The notes under the pieces are model-generated. The model did no database searches and had not been told where the DNA came from. It worked only from the letters and a program-made list of their open reading frames with translations. Both the position numbers and the translations under genes were made by a program. Positions 55,115 through 64,000 of a stretch of DNA of 64,000 nucleotides are shown here, one piece after another (position 1 is the stretch's first letter; each line of letters opens with the position of its first letter). Source of the DNA: Streptomyces abikoensis (lineage in GTDB: Bacteria > Actinomycetota > Actinomycetes > Streptomycetales > Streptomycetaceae); contig NZ_BMRT01000010.1 of assembly GCF_014648775.1 (NCBI RefSeq), forward strand, positions 1-64,000, written 5' to 3'.

Positions 55115-57976
55115 CTACTCCGCGTCGGCCGCCGAGGCCGAGGTCGAGGCCGAGGCCGCGGTCTTCTTGGCGGCGGCCGTCGTCTTCTTCGCCGCGGCGG
55201 TCTTCTTCGTCGCCGTGGTCTTCTTCGCGGCCGTCGTCTTCTTGGCCGCGGTCTTCTTCGCCGGGGCCTTCTTGGCGGCGGCCTTCTTCGCGGGCGCCTT
55301 CTTCGCCGTCTTCTTGGCCGGGCCCTTGGCGCGCTTCTCCGCCAGCAGCTCGTAGCCGCGCTCCGGCGTGATCGTCTCGACGTCGTCGTCACGGCGCAGC
55401 GTCGCGTTCGTCTCGCCGTCGGTGACGTACGGGCCGAAGCGGCCGTCCTTGACCACGACCGGGCGCTCGCTGACCGGGTCGGTGCCCAGCTCCTTCAGCG
55501 GCGGCTTGGCCGCGGCGCGGCCGCGCTGCTTGGGCTGCGCGTAGATCGCCAGGGCCTCGTCCAGCGTGATGGTGAAGAGCTGGTCCTCGGTCTCCAGGGA
55601 GCGCGAGTCCGTGCCCTTCTTCAGGTACGGGCCGTAGCGGCCGTTCTGCGCGGTGATCTCCACGCCCTCGGCGTCCTTGCCCACGACGCGCGGGAGCGAC
55701 ATCAGCTTCAGCGCGTCGTCCAGCGTCACCGTGTCGAGGGACATCGACTTGAAGAGCGACGCGGTACGCGGCTTGACGGCGTTCTTCCCGGTCTTCGGGG
55801 TGCCCTCGGGGAGCACCTCGGTGACGTACGGGCCGTAGCGGCCGTCGCGGGCGACGATCTGGTGGCCGGTGCCCGGGTCGGTGCCCAGCTCGAAGTCGCC
55901 GCTCGGCTTGGCGAGCAGCTCCTCCGCGTACTCGACGGTCAGCTCGTCGGGGGCGAGGTCGGTCGGGACGTCGGCGCGCTGGTGGCCCTCGGCGTCCTTC
56001 TCGCCGCGCTCCACGTACGGGCCGTAGCGGCCCACGCGCAGCACGATGCCCTCGCCGACGGGGAAGGAGGACACCTCGCGGGCGTCGATCGCGCCCAGGT
56101 CGGTGACGAGCTCCTTCAGACCGCCGAGGTGGTCGCCGTCGCCGTTGCCCGCGTCGGCGGCGCCGCCCTCCGGGCCCTCGCCGAAGTAGAACCGGCGCAG
56201 CCACGGCACGGCCTGGGCCTCGCCGCGGGCGATGCGGTCGAGGTCCTCCTCCATGGAGGCGGTGAAGTCGTAGTCGACGAGCCGGCCGAAGTGCTTCTCC
56301 AGCAGGTTGACGACGGCGAAGCTCAGGAAGGACGGCACGAGCGCCGTGCCCTTCTTGAAGACGTAGCCGCGGTCGAGGATCGTGCCGATGATCGACGCGT
56401 ACGTCGAAGGGCGGCCGATCTCCCGCTCCTCCAGCTCCTTGACCAGCGAGGCCTCGGTGTAGCGGGCCGGGGGCTTGGTGGCGTGGCCGTCGGCGGTGAT
56501 CTCCTCGGCCGTCAGCGCGTCGCCCTCGCCGACCTGCGGCAGCCGGCGCTCGCGGTCGTCGAGCTCGGCGTTCGGGTCGTCGGCGCCCTCGACGTAGGCC
56601 TTCATGAAGCCGTGGAAGGTGATCGTCTTGCCGGACGCGCTGAACTCGGCGTCCCGGCCGTCGCTCGCCCGGCCGCCGATCTTCACCGTGACGGAGTTGC
56701 CGGTCGCGTCCTTCATCTGGGAGGCGACGGTCCGCTTCCAGATCAGCTCGTAGAGCCGGAACTGGTCGCCGGTCAGACCGGTCTCGGCGGGGGTGCGGAA
56801 ACGATCACCCGAAGGACGGATGGCCTCGTGCGCCTCCTGGGCGTTCTTGACCTTCCCGGCGTACGTGCGCGGCTTCTCCGGCAGGTAGTCGGCGCCGTAG
56901 AGCTGGGTGACCTGCGCCCGGGCGGCGGTGATCGCCGTCTCCGAGAGCGTGGTGGAGTCCGTACGCATATAGGTGATGAAGCCGTTCTCGTACAGCTTCT
57001 GGGCCACCTGCATGGTCGCCTTGGCGCCGAAGCCCAGCTTGCGCGAGGCCTCCTGCTGGAGCGTGGTGGTGCGGAACGGCGCGTACGGGGAGCGGCGGTA
57101 CGGCTTGGACTCGACCGAGCGCACCGCGAAGGCGGCGTCGGCGAGGGCGGCGGCCAGCCCGCGGGCGGTCGCCTCGTCCAGGTGGAGGACCTGCGCGGAG
57201 TCCTTGAGCCGCCCGTTCGCCCCGAAGTCACGGCCCTGGGCGACGCGGCGGCCGTCGACCGTCGCCAGCCGGGCGACCAGGGTCGAGGGGTCGCTGTTGT
57301 CACCGGCACGGCCGGTGCCGAAGGTGCCCGTGAGGTCCCAGTACTCGGCGGACCGGAAGGCGATGCGCTCCCGCTCCCGCTCGACGACCAGGCGGGTGGC
57401 CACGGACTGCACCCGGCCGGCGGACAGCCGCGGCATGACCTTCTTCCAGAGGACCGGCGAGACCTCGTAGCCGTAGAGGCGGTCGAGGATGCGGCGGGTC
57501 TCCTGGGCGTCGACGAGCTTCTTGTTCAGCTCGCGCGGGTTGGCGACGGCAGCCTGGATCGCGTCCTTGGTGATCTCGTGGAAGACCATCCGGCGGACCG
57601 GGACCTTGGGCTTGAGGACTTCCTGGAGGTGCCAGGCGATGGCCTCGCCCTCGCGGTCCTCATCGGTGGCGAGGAAGAGCTCGTCGGACTCGGCCAGCAG
57701 GCCCTTGAGCTTCTTGACCTGATCCTTCTTGTCGGCGTTGACGACGTAGATCGGCTGGAAGTCCTTGTCCACGTTGACGCCGAGCCGGGCCCAGGGCTCA
57801 CCCTTGTACTTCGCCGGGACCTCGGCGGCCCCGTTCGGGAGGTCACGGATGTGCCCGACGCTCGCCTCGACGACGTATCCGGGGCCGAGGTAGCCCTTGA
57901 TCGTCTTCGCCTTGGCAGGCGACTCGACGATGACGAGTCGGCGGCCGCCCTGTGCGGTCTCGCTGGTCGGGGACAA
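55115..57976 (-). CDS. topA: DNA topoisomerase I
   Basis: A 953-residue type IA topoisomerase. TTG 57976 is preferred because it gives the usual Streptomyces start (L-S-P-T-S-E-T-A-Q-G-G) just before the TOPRIM domain (RRLVIVESPAKAKTIKGYLG, DEDREGEAIAWHL). The active Tyr is in NGFITYMRTDS. The RPSTYASIIGTILDRGYV segment and several C-terminal repeat domains with RYGPY motifs follow. It ends in a Lys/Ala-rich tail of repeated AAKK and TTAAKK units that binds DNA and is characteristic of actinobacterial TopA. It relaxes negative supercoils and is essential in Streptomyces. Confidence 0.97.
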   Translation of the reverse strand: MSPTSETAQGGRRLVIVESPAKAKTIKGYLGPGYVVEASVGHIRDLPNGAAEVPAKYKGEPWARLGVNVDKDFQPIYVVNADKKDQVKKLKGLLAESDELFLATDEDREGEAIAWHLQEVLKPKVPVRRMVFHEITKDAIQAAVANPRELNKKLVDAQETRRILDRLYGYEVSPVLWKKVMPRLSAGRVQSVATRLVVERERERIAFRSAEYWDLTGTFGTGRAGDNSDPSTLVARLATVDGRRVAQGRDFGANGRLKDSAQVLHLDEATARGLAAALADAAFAVRSVESKPYRRSPYAPFRTTTLQQEASRKLGFGAKATMQVAQKLYENGFITYMRTDSTTLSETAITAARAQVTQLYGADYLPEKPRTYAGKVKNAQEAHEAIRPSGDRFRTPAETGLTGDQFRLYELIWKRTVASQMKDATGNSVTVKIGGRASDGRDAEFSASGKTITFHGFMKAYVEGADDPNAELDDRERRLPQVGEGDALTAEEITADGHATKPPARYTEASLVKELEEREIGRPSTYASIIGTILDRGYVFKKGTALVPSFLSFAVVNLLEKHFGRLVDYDFTASMEEDLDRIARGEAQAVPWLRRFYFGEGPEGGAADAGNGDGDHLGGLKELVTDLGAIDAREVSSFPVGEGIVLRVGRYGPYVERGEKDAEGHQRADVPTDLAPDELTVEYAEELLAKPSGDFELGTDPGTGHQIVARDGRYGPYVTEVLPEGTPKTGKNAVKPRTASLFKSMSLDTVTLDDALKLMSLPRVVGKDAEGVEITAQNGRYGPYLKKGTDSRSLETEDQLFTITLDEALAIYAQPKQRGRAAAKPPLKELGTDPVSERPVVVKDGRFGPYVTDGETNATLRRDDDVETITPERGYELLAEKRAKGPAKKTAKKAPAKKAAAKKAPAKKTAAKKTTAAKKTTATKKTAAAKKTTAAAKKTAASASTSASAADAE

Positions 57977-58350
57977 CTTCGCTCTTCTTCCGGTCGACAC
58001 TCGGTGTGGGCGTTTCGGTGTGGGCGTTGCGTGACGCTGCGGAGTGTGACGGTACATCCCGCCCCCGTGTCAAACGGAAAAAGCCCGCAACGCCACTCGA
58101 ACGGTAACCCGACAAGCGTCCTGTCTGCCGCCCGGACCGTCACACCACTGCCGGGAAGGCCCCATCCGCCCCACGACCGCCGCCCGCCGCACCGGCCGGG
58201 CCCGGTGGCCGGGACGGGTGGCAAAAACATGACGCGAACACGACCCCTCCGTCCGGCCTTCCCATGAGTCGGACGATGGCTTCCGCCGCCCCGGGCGACG
58301 GCCTCGGCGAGGCCGTCGCCCGGGGTGCGGCGAGGAGTCGGCGGAGCCCG
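57977..58350. other. 374-bp gap between methyltransferase and topA, with a hairpin
   Basis: No gene is supportable. A perfect 16-bp stem with a 5-nt loop (58289-58304 / 58310-58325) stands just downstream of the methyltransferase stop and should terminate it. The rest must include the topA promoter. Confidence 0.7.
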
Positions 58351-59877
58351 TCAGTCGCCCGCCGGCGAGAGAAAGCCCTGCTCGACGAGGGTGCGGATGG
58401 CCTCCGGGGTCCGGTCGCGGAGCAGTACCGGGTCCTCCCCGACGAGCTGGGCGATGGCGTCGAGGATCCGGCCCGCCGGGAGCGTGCCGTCGCACACGCC
58501 CGCGAAGCCGGCCCCGACCGTGTCCACCTTGGTGGCCCGGCGCATCCCCCGGTTCTGCCGCAGCACGACGTGCTCGGGGTCCTCCGCGCCCGGCAGCCCG
58601 ACCTGTTCCTGGACGACCTCCTCGGCCAGCGTGAAGCGGGCGGCGAGCAGCGCCGCGTCGTCATGCGTCCGGAGGAAGTCCTGTCGCTCGAAATGAGCCG
58701 TTACGGCCGGGCCGAGCGGCTGCTCGACCGGGTGGGACCACTCCTCCGCGATCACCGACGGGCGGTCGCTGCCCGTTTTGCGCAACGTGATCCAGCCAAA
58801 TCCGACGCCCTTGGTCTTCCGGGCCTCGAACTCCGCCAGCCACGCGTCGTAGCGAGCCGCGTACTCCTCCGGCGTGGTGCGGTGGTCACCGGCGTCCCGC
58901 AGCCACAGCTCGGCGTACTGGGCGACGTCCTGGACGTCGCGCTGGACGATCCACGCGTCGCAGCCGCGCGGCACCCAGGAGGACAGCCGCTCGCGCCAGT
59001 CCTCGCCCTCGACGTGCTGCCAGTTGGCCAGCAACTGGCAGTAACCCCCGTCGTTGAGCCGGTCGGCCGACCGCTGGACGAGCGTGCGGCACAGGTCGTC
59101 GCCGCTCATGCCGCCGTCGCGGTAGGTCAGCCGGGCGCCGGGCGAGATCACGAACGGCGGGTTGGAGACGATCAGGTCGAAGGTCTCCCGCTCGACCGGC
59201 TCGAAGAGCGAACCCCGGCGCAGATCGGCCTCCGGCGCGCCGGAGAGCGCGAGGGTGAGCCGCGTGATGTGGAGCGCGCGCGGGTTGAGGTCCGTGGCCG
59301 TGACCCTGGTCGCGTGCTGGGCGGCGTGCAGCGCCTGGATGCCGGAGCCGGTGCCGAGGTCGAGGGCGCTCTCCACGGGCGTCCGGACGGTGATCCCGGC
59401 GAGCGTGGTGGAGGCGCCGCCGACGCCGAGGACGAGCTCCGAGCGGTCCACCCCGGCCGGGCCGCCGCCTCCGGCGATCCCGCCGGCGCCGCCGACGGCG
59501 CAGCCGAGGTCGGAGACGATCCACCAGTCCTGGCCGTCGGGCCCGCCGTACGGGCGGACGTCGACGGTGGCCCGTACCTCGTCGCCGTCCCGGACGAGCC
59601 AGCCGTCGGCGAGGCAGTCGGCCACGGGCAGCGCGGCGGCGGCGCGGTCGTGGGCGACGGGGCGCTGGAGCAGGAACAGCCGGATCAGCGTCTCGAGCGG
59701 GCCGTCGCCGCGCGTGGCGCGCAGGGCGGGAACGGTCTCGCTGCGGGCGAGGGCGGCGTAGGCGGGGGCACCGAGCAGGTCGAGGAGGCCGTCGGCGGTG
59801 AAGGCGGCGGCCAGCAGGGATTCGCGCAGGCGTGCGGTGCGCGTCGGGTCGGCGTCGGGAAGGCGGGGCGTACTCAC
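58351..59877 (-). CDS. SAM-dependent methyltransferase, HemK/PrmC-like with N-terminal extension
   Basis: A 508-residue protein from GTG 59877. An N-terminal domain of about 180 residues without a recognised motif (a helical region seen in actinobacterial homologues) precedes a Rossmann methyltransferase with ALDLGTGSGIQALHAA (motif I), TATDLNPRALHI (motif II) and DLIVSNPPFVISP (motif IV). NPPF is typical of amino-methyltransferases acting on glutamine, adenine or similar planar amides. A C-terminal region of about 150 residues follows. The target (protein release factor, rRNA or DNA) cannot be told. Neighbour order matches other Streptomyces. Confidence 0.85.
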   Translation of the reverse strand: MSTPRLPDADPTRTARLRESLLAAAFTADGLLDLLGAPAYAALARSETVPALRATRGDGPLETLIRLFLLQRPVAHDRAAAALPVADCLADGWLVRDGDEVRATVDVRPYGGPDGQDWWIVSDLGCAVGGAGGIAGGGGPAGVDRSELVLGVGGASTTLAGITVRTPVESALDLGTGSGIQALHAAQHATRVTATDLNPRALHITRLTLALSGAPEADLRRGSLFEPVERETFDLIVSNPPFVISPGARLTYRDGGMSGDDLCRTLVQRSADRLNDGGYCQLLANWQHVEGEDWRERLSSWVPRGCDAWIVQRDVQDVAQYAELWLRDAGDHRTTPEEYAARYDAWLAEFEARKTKGVGFGWITLRKTGSDRPSVIAEEWSHPVEQPLGPAVTAHFERQDFLRTHDDAALLAARFTLAEEVVQEQVGLPGAEDPEHVVLRQNRGMRRATKVDTVGAGFAGVCDGTLPAGRILDAIAQLVGEDPVLLRDRTPEAIRTLVEQGFLSPAGD

Positions 59878-59968
59878 GGGACCATTGTCGGGGGCGGCAC
59901 CGGGGAACGACGAAGGCCCGGCGCGCCGTACGGGCGCACCGGGGCCGACCGCGCTCCGCGGAGCCGGG

Positions 59969-60550
59969 TTATGCCTTCTTGGTCTGCGTGGGGGAGCCCA
60001 CCGGCTTCTGGCAGCCCGGGGTCTTCGTCATCGACTTGCCGACGTCGCCGGACTGGAGCTTCTTGAGCGCGTCGTCGCTGCGGCCGCTGAGCTTGGCGAT
60101 GTCCCCGGCGATGCTCTTGAGGCCGTCGCTGAACTTGGACTTGTCGCCCGTGTCCAGCCCGTCCACCCGCTTCTTCAGCTCGGCGTACGCGGTGGAGAGG
60201 TCGTTGAGCGCCTTGACGGCGTTCTTCTCGCTGCTCTCGCCGTCCTTGACGGGCGGTGCGCCCGCGTTCTGGACGGACGTCGCGAGCGCCTTGTACGCGT
60301 CCGCGTTGGCCTGGAAGGCGGCGGAGTCGATCTGCTGGATCTTCTTCGAGTCCTCCTCGTTCAGGACGGACGCGATGGAGGCGTTGGCGTCGGTGATCTT
60401 CTTCACCTGAGGCTGCATCTGGTCGCAGACCCTCTTGGCCCAGTCGTCCAGCTTCTTCTTGTTGCCGCTGTCGTCGCCACCACCGCAGCCCGTCAGCGCC
60501 AGGACGAGTGCCGCCCCACCGGACAGTGCAGCCACAAGCTTCTTGTTCAC
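59969..60550 (-). CDS. Small secreted lipoprotein
   Basis: A 193-residue protein from GTG 60550 after GAAGGGA. Residues 1-22 are a lipoprotein signal (MNKKLVAALSGGAALVLALTGC), acylated at Cys22. The mature domain is mostly helical and Lys/Asp-rich with two further Cys (RVCDQMQ and PGCQKP) that may pair. No enzyme motif is visible. Similar small lipoproteins lie next to the pyrophosphatase gene in other Streptomyces; the function is unknown. Confidence 0.85.
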   Translation of the reverse strand: MNKKLVAALSGGAALVLALTGCGGGDDSGNKKKLDDWAKRVCDQMQPQVKKITDANASIASVLNEEDSKKIQQIDSAAFQANADAYKALATSVQNAGAPPVKDGESSEKNAVKALNDLSTAYAELKKRVDGLDTGDKSKFSDGLKSIAGDIAKLSGRSDDALKKLQSGDVGKSMTKTPGCQKPVGSPTQTKKA

Positions 60551-60734
60551 CGGAATGGTCCCTTCGATGGCTCTCGGCCCGGGAACTTACACGTCCGCGC
60601 GGAAGGGACCGGGAGCCGAGCACACCGTATGTACCCTTTTAAAGCCGTTTGCACCAAGCTTGGCGTGGCGTTCGCCGCACCTCGGCGAGGGTACGGACGG
60701 TGTGCTCCGCTCATTTCCGTCCGGAGGAACTACG

Positions 60735-63125
60735 TCAGGACACCACCGCCGGGTCCGCCGGCGACACCGTCCGCTCCGCGCCGTCGCCCCCGTCCACGGC
60801 GACACCCCGCCGCTTGGAGAGGTAGACCGCGCCCACGATGACGACAACGGCCAGCACCGCCACGGCGATTCTCAGCCCCCTGTTGGCGTCGGCGCCGTAA
60901 CTGAACTTCACCACCGCCGGCGCGATGAGCAGCGCCACCAGATTCATCACCTTCAGCAGCGGGTTGATCGCGGGACCGGCGGTGTCCTTGAAGGGATCGC
61001 CCACCGTGTCGCCGATGACCGTCGCCGCGTGCGCCTCGCTGCCCTTGCCGCCGTGGTGCCCGTCCTCGACGAGCTTCTTGGCGTTGTCCCAGGCGCCACC
61101 GGAGTTGGCGAGGAAGACGGCCATCAGGGTCCCGGTGCCGATGGCCCCGGCCAGGTACGAGCCGAGCGCCCCGACGCCCAGCGAGAAGCCGACGGCGATG
61201 GGGGCCAGCACCGCGAGCAGACCGGGGGTGGCCAGCTCGCGCAGCGCGTCCTTGGTGCAGATGTCCACCACGCGCCCGTACTCGGGCTTCTCGCTGTAGT
61301 CCATGATCCCGGGGTGCTCGCGGAACTGCCGCCGCACCTCGTAGACCACCGCGCCCGCCGACCGCGACACCGCGTTGATCGCGAGCCCCGAGAAGAGGAA
61401 GACGACGGCCGCGCCGAGGACCAGCCCGACCAGGTTGTTGGGCTGCGAGATGTCCAGGCTCAGGCCCAGCTCACCCGCCTTGGCGTGGACGTCCGACACG
61501 GCCGTCGCGATCGCGTCGCGGTACGAGCCGAACAGCGCGGACGCGGCGAGGACGGCCGTCGCGATCGCGATGCCCTTGGTGATCGCCTTGGTGGTGTTGC
61601 CCACGGCGTCGAGGTCGGTGAGCACCCGCGCGCCCGCGCCCTCGACGTCACCGGACATCTCGGCGATGCCCTGGGCGTTGTCGGAGACCGGCCCGAAGGT
61701 GTCCATCGCCACGATGACGCCGACGGTCGTGAGCAGCCCGGTGCCCGCGAGGGCCACCGCGAACAGCGCCAGCATGATCGAGGTGCCGCCGAGCAGGAAC
61801 GCCCCGTACACCCCGAGCGCGATCAGCACGGCCGAGTAGACGGCCGACTCCAGGCCGACCGAGATCCCCGCGAGGACGACGGTCGCCGGGCCGGTCAGGG
61901 ACGTCTTTCCGATGTCCCGCACGGGACGCCGGCCGGTCTCGGTGAAGTAGCCCGTGAGCTGCTGGATCAGGGCCGCGAGGACGATGCCGATGGCCACGGC
62001 CACCAGGGCGAGGACGCGCGGGTCGCCGCCGTGGCCCCGGATGGCGGCGTCGCCGACGCCCTTCAAGTCCGCGTAGCTGGACGGCAGATAGGCGAACACG
62101 GCCACCGCCACCAGCACCAGCGAGATGACGGCCGAGATGAAGAACCCCCGGTTGATAGCGGTCATCCCGCTCCGGTCGCTGCGGCGCGGCGCCACCGCGA
62201 AGATGCCGATCATCGCGGTGACCACACCGATGGCGGGCACGAGCAGTGGGAAGGCCAGTCCCGAGTCGCCGAAGGCGGCCTTGCCGAGGATCAGCGCGGC
62301 GACGAGCGTCACGGCGTACGACTCGAAGAGGTCGGCCGCCATGCCCGCGCAGTCGCCGACGTTGTCGCCCACGTTGTCGGCGATGGTGGCCGCGTTGCGG
62401 GGATCGTCCTCGGGGATGCCCTGCTCGACCTTGCCGACCAGGTCGGCGCCCACGTCGGCGGCCTTGGTGAAGATGCCGCCGCCGACCCTCATGAACATGG
62501 CCAGCAGCGCCGCGCCGAAGCCGAAGCCCTCCAGCACCTTGGGCGCGTCGGCCGCGTAGACCAGCACCACACAGGACGCGCCCAGCAGGCCGAGCCCGAC
62601 CGTGCACATGCCGACGACGCCGCCCGTGCGGAAAGCGATCTTCATCGCCTTGTGGGCGACGGCCGTCAGGTCCTTCTCCGGCTCGCCCTCCGCGGGGGTC
62701 GCCTCCCGCGCCGCGGCCGCCACCCGCACATTGCTGCGCACCGCGAGCCACATGCCGATGTAGCCGGTGGCCGCCGAGAACCCGGCACCGACCAGGAAGA
62801 ACAGCGAACGGCCCATGCGCTGCGACCAGTTGTCGGCCGGCAGCAGCATCAGCAGGAAGAACACGATCACGGCGAAGACGCCGAGGGTGCGCAACTGCCG
62901 GGCGAGATACGCGTTCGCGCCCTCCTGCACCGCCGCGGCGATTCTCTTCATGCTGTCGGTACCCTCACCGGCCGCCAGCACCTGACGCACCAGCACCACG
63001 GCCACCACGAGCGCCGCGGCCGCCACCACCGCGATCACCGTGACGAGGTTGCGATCGCCGTCGGTGAGCTCGACCGCGAGTCGTTGAGTGAAGTCCACCT
63101 GTTCAGGGGTGAAATGCCCCGCCAT
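60735..63125 (-). CDS. hppA: Membrane-bound proton-translocating pyrophosphatase, K+-independent type
   Basis: A 796-residue integral membrane protein with about 16 hydrophobic segments; start ATG 63125 follows AAGGAGGA. The pyrophosphate site motifs are KAADVGADLVGKVE, EDDPRNAATIADNVGDNVGD and the C-terminal GDTVGDPFKDTAGPAINPLLK. The sequence GNTTKAITKG carries Lys where K+-dependent enzymes have Ala, the mark of the K+-independent H+-pumping class. It couples hydrolysis of pyrophosphate to proton export across the cytoplasmic membrane. Confidence 0.96.
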   Translation of the reverse strand: MAGHFTPEQVDFTQRLAVELTDGDRNLVTVIAVVAAAALVVAVVLVRQVLAAGEGTDSMKRIAAAVQEGANAYLARQLRTLGVFAVIVFFLLMLLPADNWSQRMGRSLFFLVGAGFSAATGYIGMWLAVRSNVRVAAAAREATPAEGEPEKDLTAVAHKAMKIAFRTGGVVGMCTVGLGLLGASCVVLVYAADAPKVLEGFGFGAALLAMFMRVGGGIFTKAADVGADLVGKVEQGIPEDDPRNAATIADNVGDNVGDCAGMAADLFESYAVTLVAALILGKAAFGDSGLAFPLLVPAIGVVTAMIGIFAVAPRRSDRSGMTAINRGFFISAVISLVLVAVAVFAYLPSSYADLKGVGDAAIRGHGGDPRVLALVAVAIGIVLAALIQQLTGYFTETGRRPVRDIGKTSLTGPATVVLAGISVGLESAVYSAVLIALGVYGAFLLGGTSIMLALFAVALAGTGLLTTVGVIVAMDTFGPVSDNAQGIAEMSGDVEGAGARVLTDLDAVGNTTKAITKGIAIATAVLAASALFGSYRDAIATAVSDVHAKAGELGLSLDISQPNNLVGLVLGAAVVFLFSGLAINAVSRSAGAVVYEVRRQFREHPGIMDYSEKPEYGRVVDICTKDALRELATPGLLAVLAPIAVGFSLGVGALGSYLAGAIGTGTLMAVFLANSGGAWDNAKKLVEDGHHGGKGSEAHAATVIGDTVGDPFKDTAGPAINPLLKVMNLVALLIAPAVVKFSYGADANRGLRIAVAVLAVVVIVGAVYLSKRRGVAVDGGDGAERTVSPADPAVVS

Positions 63126-63590
63126 TCGTCCTCCTTAGACGTTTGGCACATGGGCGCGCGGCCGGTCCGTGGCACGAGGAATGGGAACAGCCGCCACGCT
63201 CAGGCGTCCTGAGCTCAAGATGGACGGATTGTAGGGAGCATGGCGAGATCAAAACAGAGCGCGGCAAACGGAATGAGACTTCTCGCGAAAGCCGTCCGCG
63301 CGGCGGAATGGTGAAGATCGCGAATTGATCGTCCGGCCTTCGGGGGATCTCCCGGAGAATCGATCATTCACGAGGAGAAACGATCATTCATTGATCGACC
63401 GGTGACGACACGACAGCGCGCGAGGGCACCGAAAGGGCCATGGACCGGGAAACCACGAGGCCACGGGCGAGGAGCCATGGGGCCATGAGCGGAGCACCAT
63501 GACGTCATGGACGGGGCTCCCGGCCCTGTCGGCGACGCACGGTTACGACAGGCGCCAGGCCCCGCACTACAGCGGAAGGCGGCCGCCCGG
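63126..63590. other. 465-bp gap between anti-sigma gene and hppA
   Basis: No convincing gene is present. The region is less GC-rich than its surroundings near 63200-63400 and contains CGATCATTCA twice, exactly 20 bp apart (63361-63370, 63381-63390), plus further GATC words (TTGATCG, AATCGATC). It should contain the hppA promoter, whose Shine-Dalgarno is AAGGAGGA just before 63125. Confidence 0.5.
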
Positions 63591-64000
63591 CTACGGCGTG
63601 ACGGCCGACGGTGTCGTCGGCCAGCTCATCCGGATCAGGCCGCCCGTCTCGCTCGCCGTCACCTCGACGTCGTCGACCAGGCCGCTGATCACGGCGAGCC
63701 CCATGTCGTCCTCGCTCTCCTCCGGCGTCGCGGGGACGGAAGCGGAGGGCGCCGGGGAACCGGCGGGGGCCACATGGGCGGCGGAACCGGACGCGGCGGC
63801 GGCCGTCGCGGCCATGACACCGGGGTGAGGAGCGTCGTCGGCGACCTCGATGGAGAACTTCTTCTCGTCCTCCGTCAGCATCACCTTCACCGGGCCGGCG
63901 ATCTCATGGCTGCGGTGGAGGCTCACGGCACGCGAGCACGCCTCACCGACGGCCAGCCGGACCTCGTCCAGCACGGCCTCGTCGACCCCCGCCCGGCGCG
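63591..64000 (-). CDS. RsbW-like anti-sigma factor (bldG-neighbour type), 5' end beyond the window
   Basis: At least 136 residues are present, with the N-terminus beyond the right edge. It has a GHKL ATPase fold of the SpoIIAB/RsbW group: VRLAVGEACSRAV (N-box), KFSIEVADDAPHPG (degenerate G1 box), an Ala/Pro/Ser-rich insert, then DMGLAVISGLVDDVEV and GGLIRMSWP. The Asn usual in the N-box is Arg, and the G1 glycines are not conserved, so ATP binding may be weak. In Streptomyces this gene lies directly downstream of bldG, whose anti-anti-sigma product it binds; bldG is expected just beyond 64000. That identification rests on synteny and is inference. Confidence 0.8.
   Translation of the reverse strand, partial: RRAGVDEAVLDEVRLAVGEACSRAVSLHRSHEIAGPVKVMLTEDEKKFSIEVADDAPHPGVMAATAAAASGSAAHVAPAGSPAPSASVPATPEESEDDMGLAVISGLVDDVEVTASETGGLIRMSWPTTPSAVTP

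Overview
The window is GC-rich actinomycete DNA, almost certainly Streptomyces. Codons end almost always in G or C, many starts are GTG behind a purine-rich Shine-Dalgarno, and there are gamma-butyrolactone (GBL) and SARP regulators. The right-hand quarter has the gene order familiar from Streptomyces core chromosomes: a DNA polymerase III delta-prime gene, an MFS-dTMP kinase fusion, topA, a methyltransferase, a lipoprotein, a H+-pyrophosphatase and the anti-sigma gene normally next to bldG. A tRNA-Thr (47874-47947) separates this core block from an accessory block on its left.

Positions 1 to about 47400 read as one biosynthetic cluster. Three modular type I PKS genes (10612-36537) encode KSQ-AT-ACP loading, then KS-AT-DH-KR-ACP modules 1 and 2 (PKS1), module 3 (PKS2), and module 4 ending in a thioester reductase instead of a thioesterase (PKS3). 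Every AT carries the HAFH malonyl signature, so the chain is a C10 pentaketide released as an aldehyde. Module 3 has a deleted and mutated DH and a damaged KR nucleotide loop, which should leave a ketone at C5. A class III aminotransferase (2992-4599) can aminate C1, and the amine can condense with the C5 ketone to a six-membered cyclic imine carrying a pentadienyl side chain. Two paralogous NTF2-like cyclases, a Tat-exported flavin amine oxidase, an acyl-CoA-dehydrogenase-fold monooxygenase with a flavin reductase, an SDR and an imine reductase fit further epoxidation, carbocyclisation and imine reduction. This matches what I know of the streptazone / abikoviromycin / streptazolin piperidine alkaloids; the assignment is inference from gene content. 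A carboxyltransferase (41484-43142) with the acetyl-type specificity residue, and a biotin carboxylase cut by the left edge, would supply malonyl-CoA. A type II thioesterase would edit the PKS.

Regulation is dense: an orphan sensor kinase, a GBL-receptor-like TetR, a SARP-ATPase, an HxlR regulator, an AfsA-type butyrolactone synthase divergent from a GBL receptor, a second small SARP, and a catalytically dead IS701-type transposase homologue. Six ARE-like palindromes lie upstream of the HxlR gene, the receptor, the transposase-like gene, the small SARP, a mycothiol-type DinB-fold protein and the imine reductase/monooxygenase pair, which suggests one GBL-controlled regulon.

Notable oddities: palindromic repeats of the kind usually found between Streptomyces genes sit in frame inside PKS interdomain linkers; 84 bp are identical between two DH domains; tandem repeats occur in several intergenic gaps; and a small lipoprotein gene beside the tRNA is frameshifted. 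Apart from the MFS-like half of the housekeeping kinase fusion, no exporter is visible.
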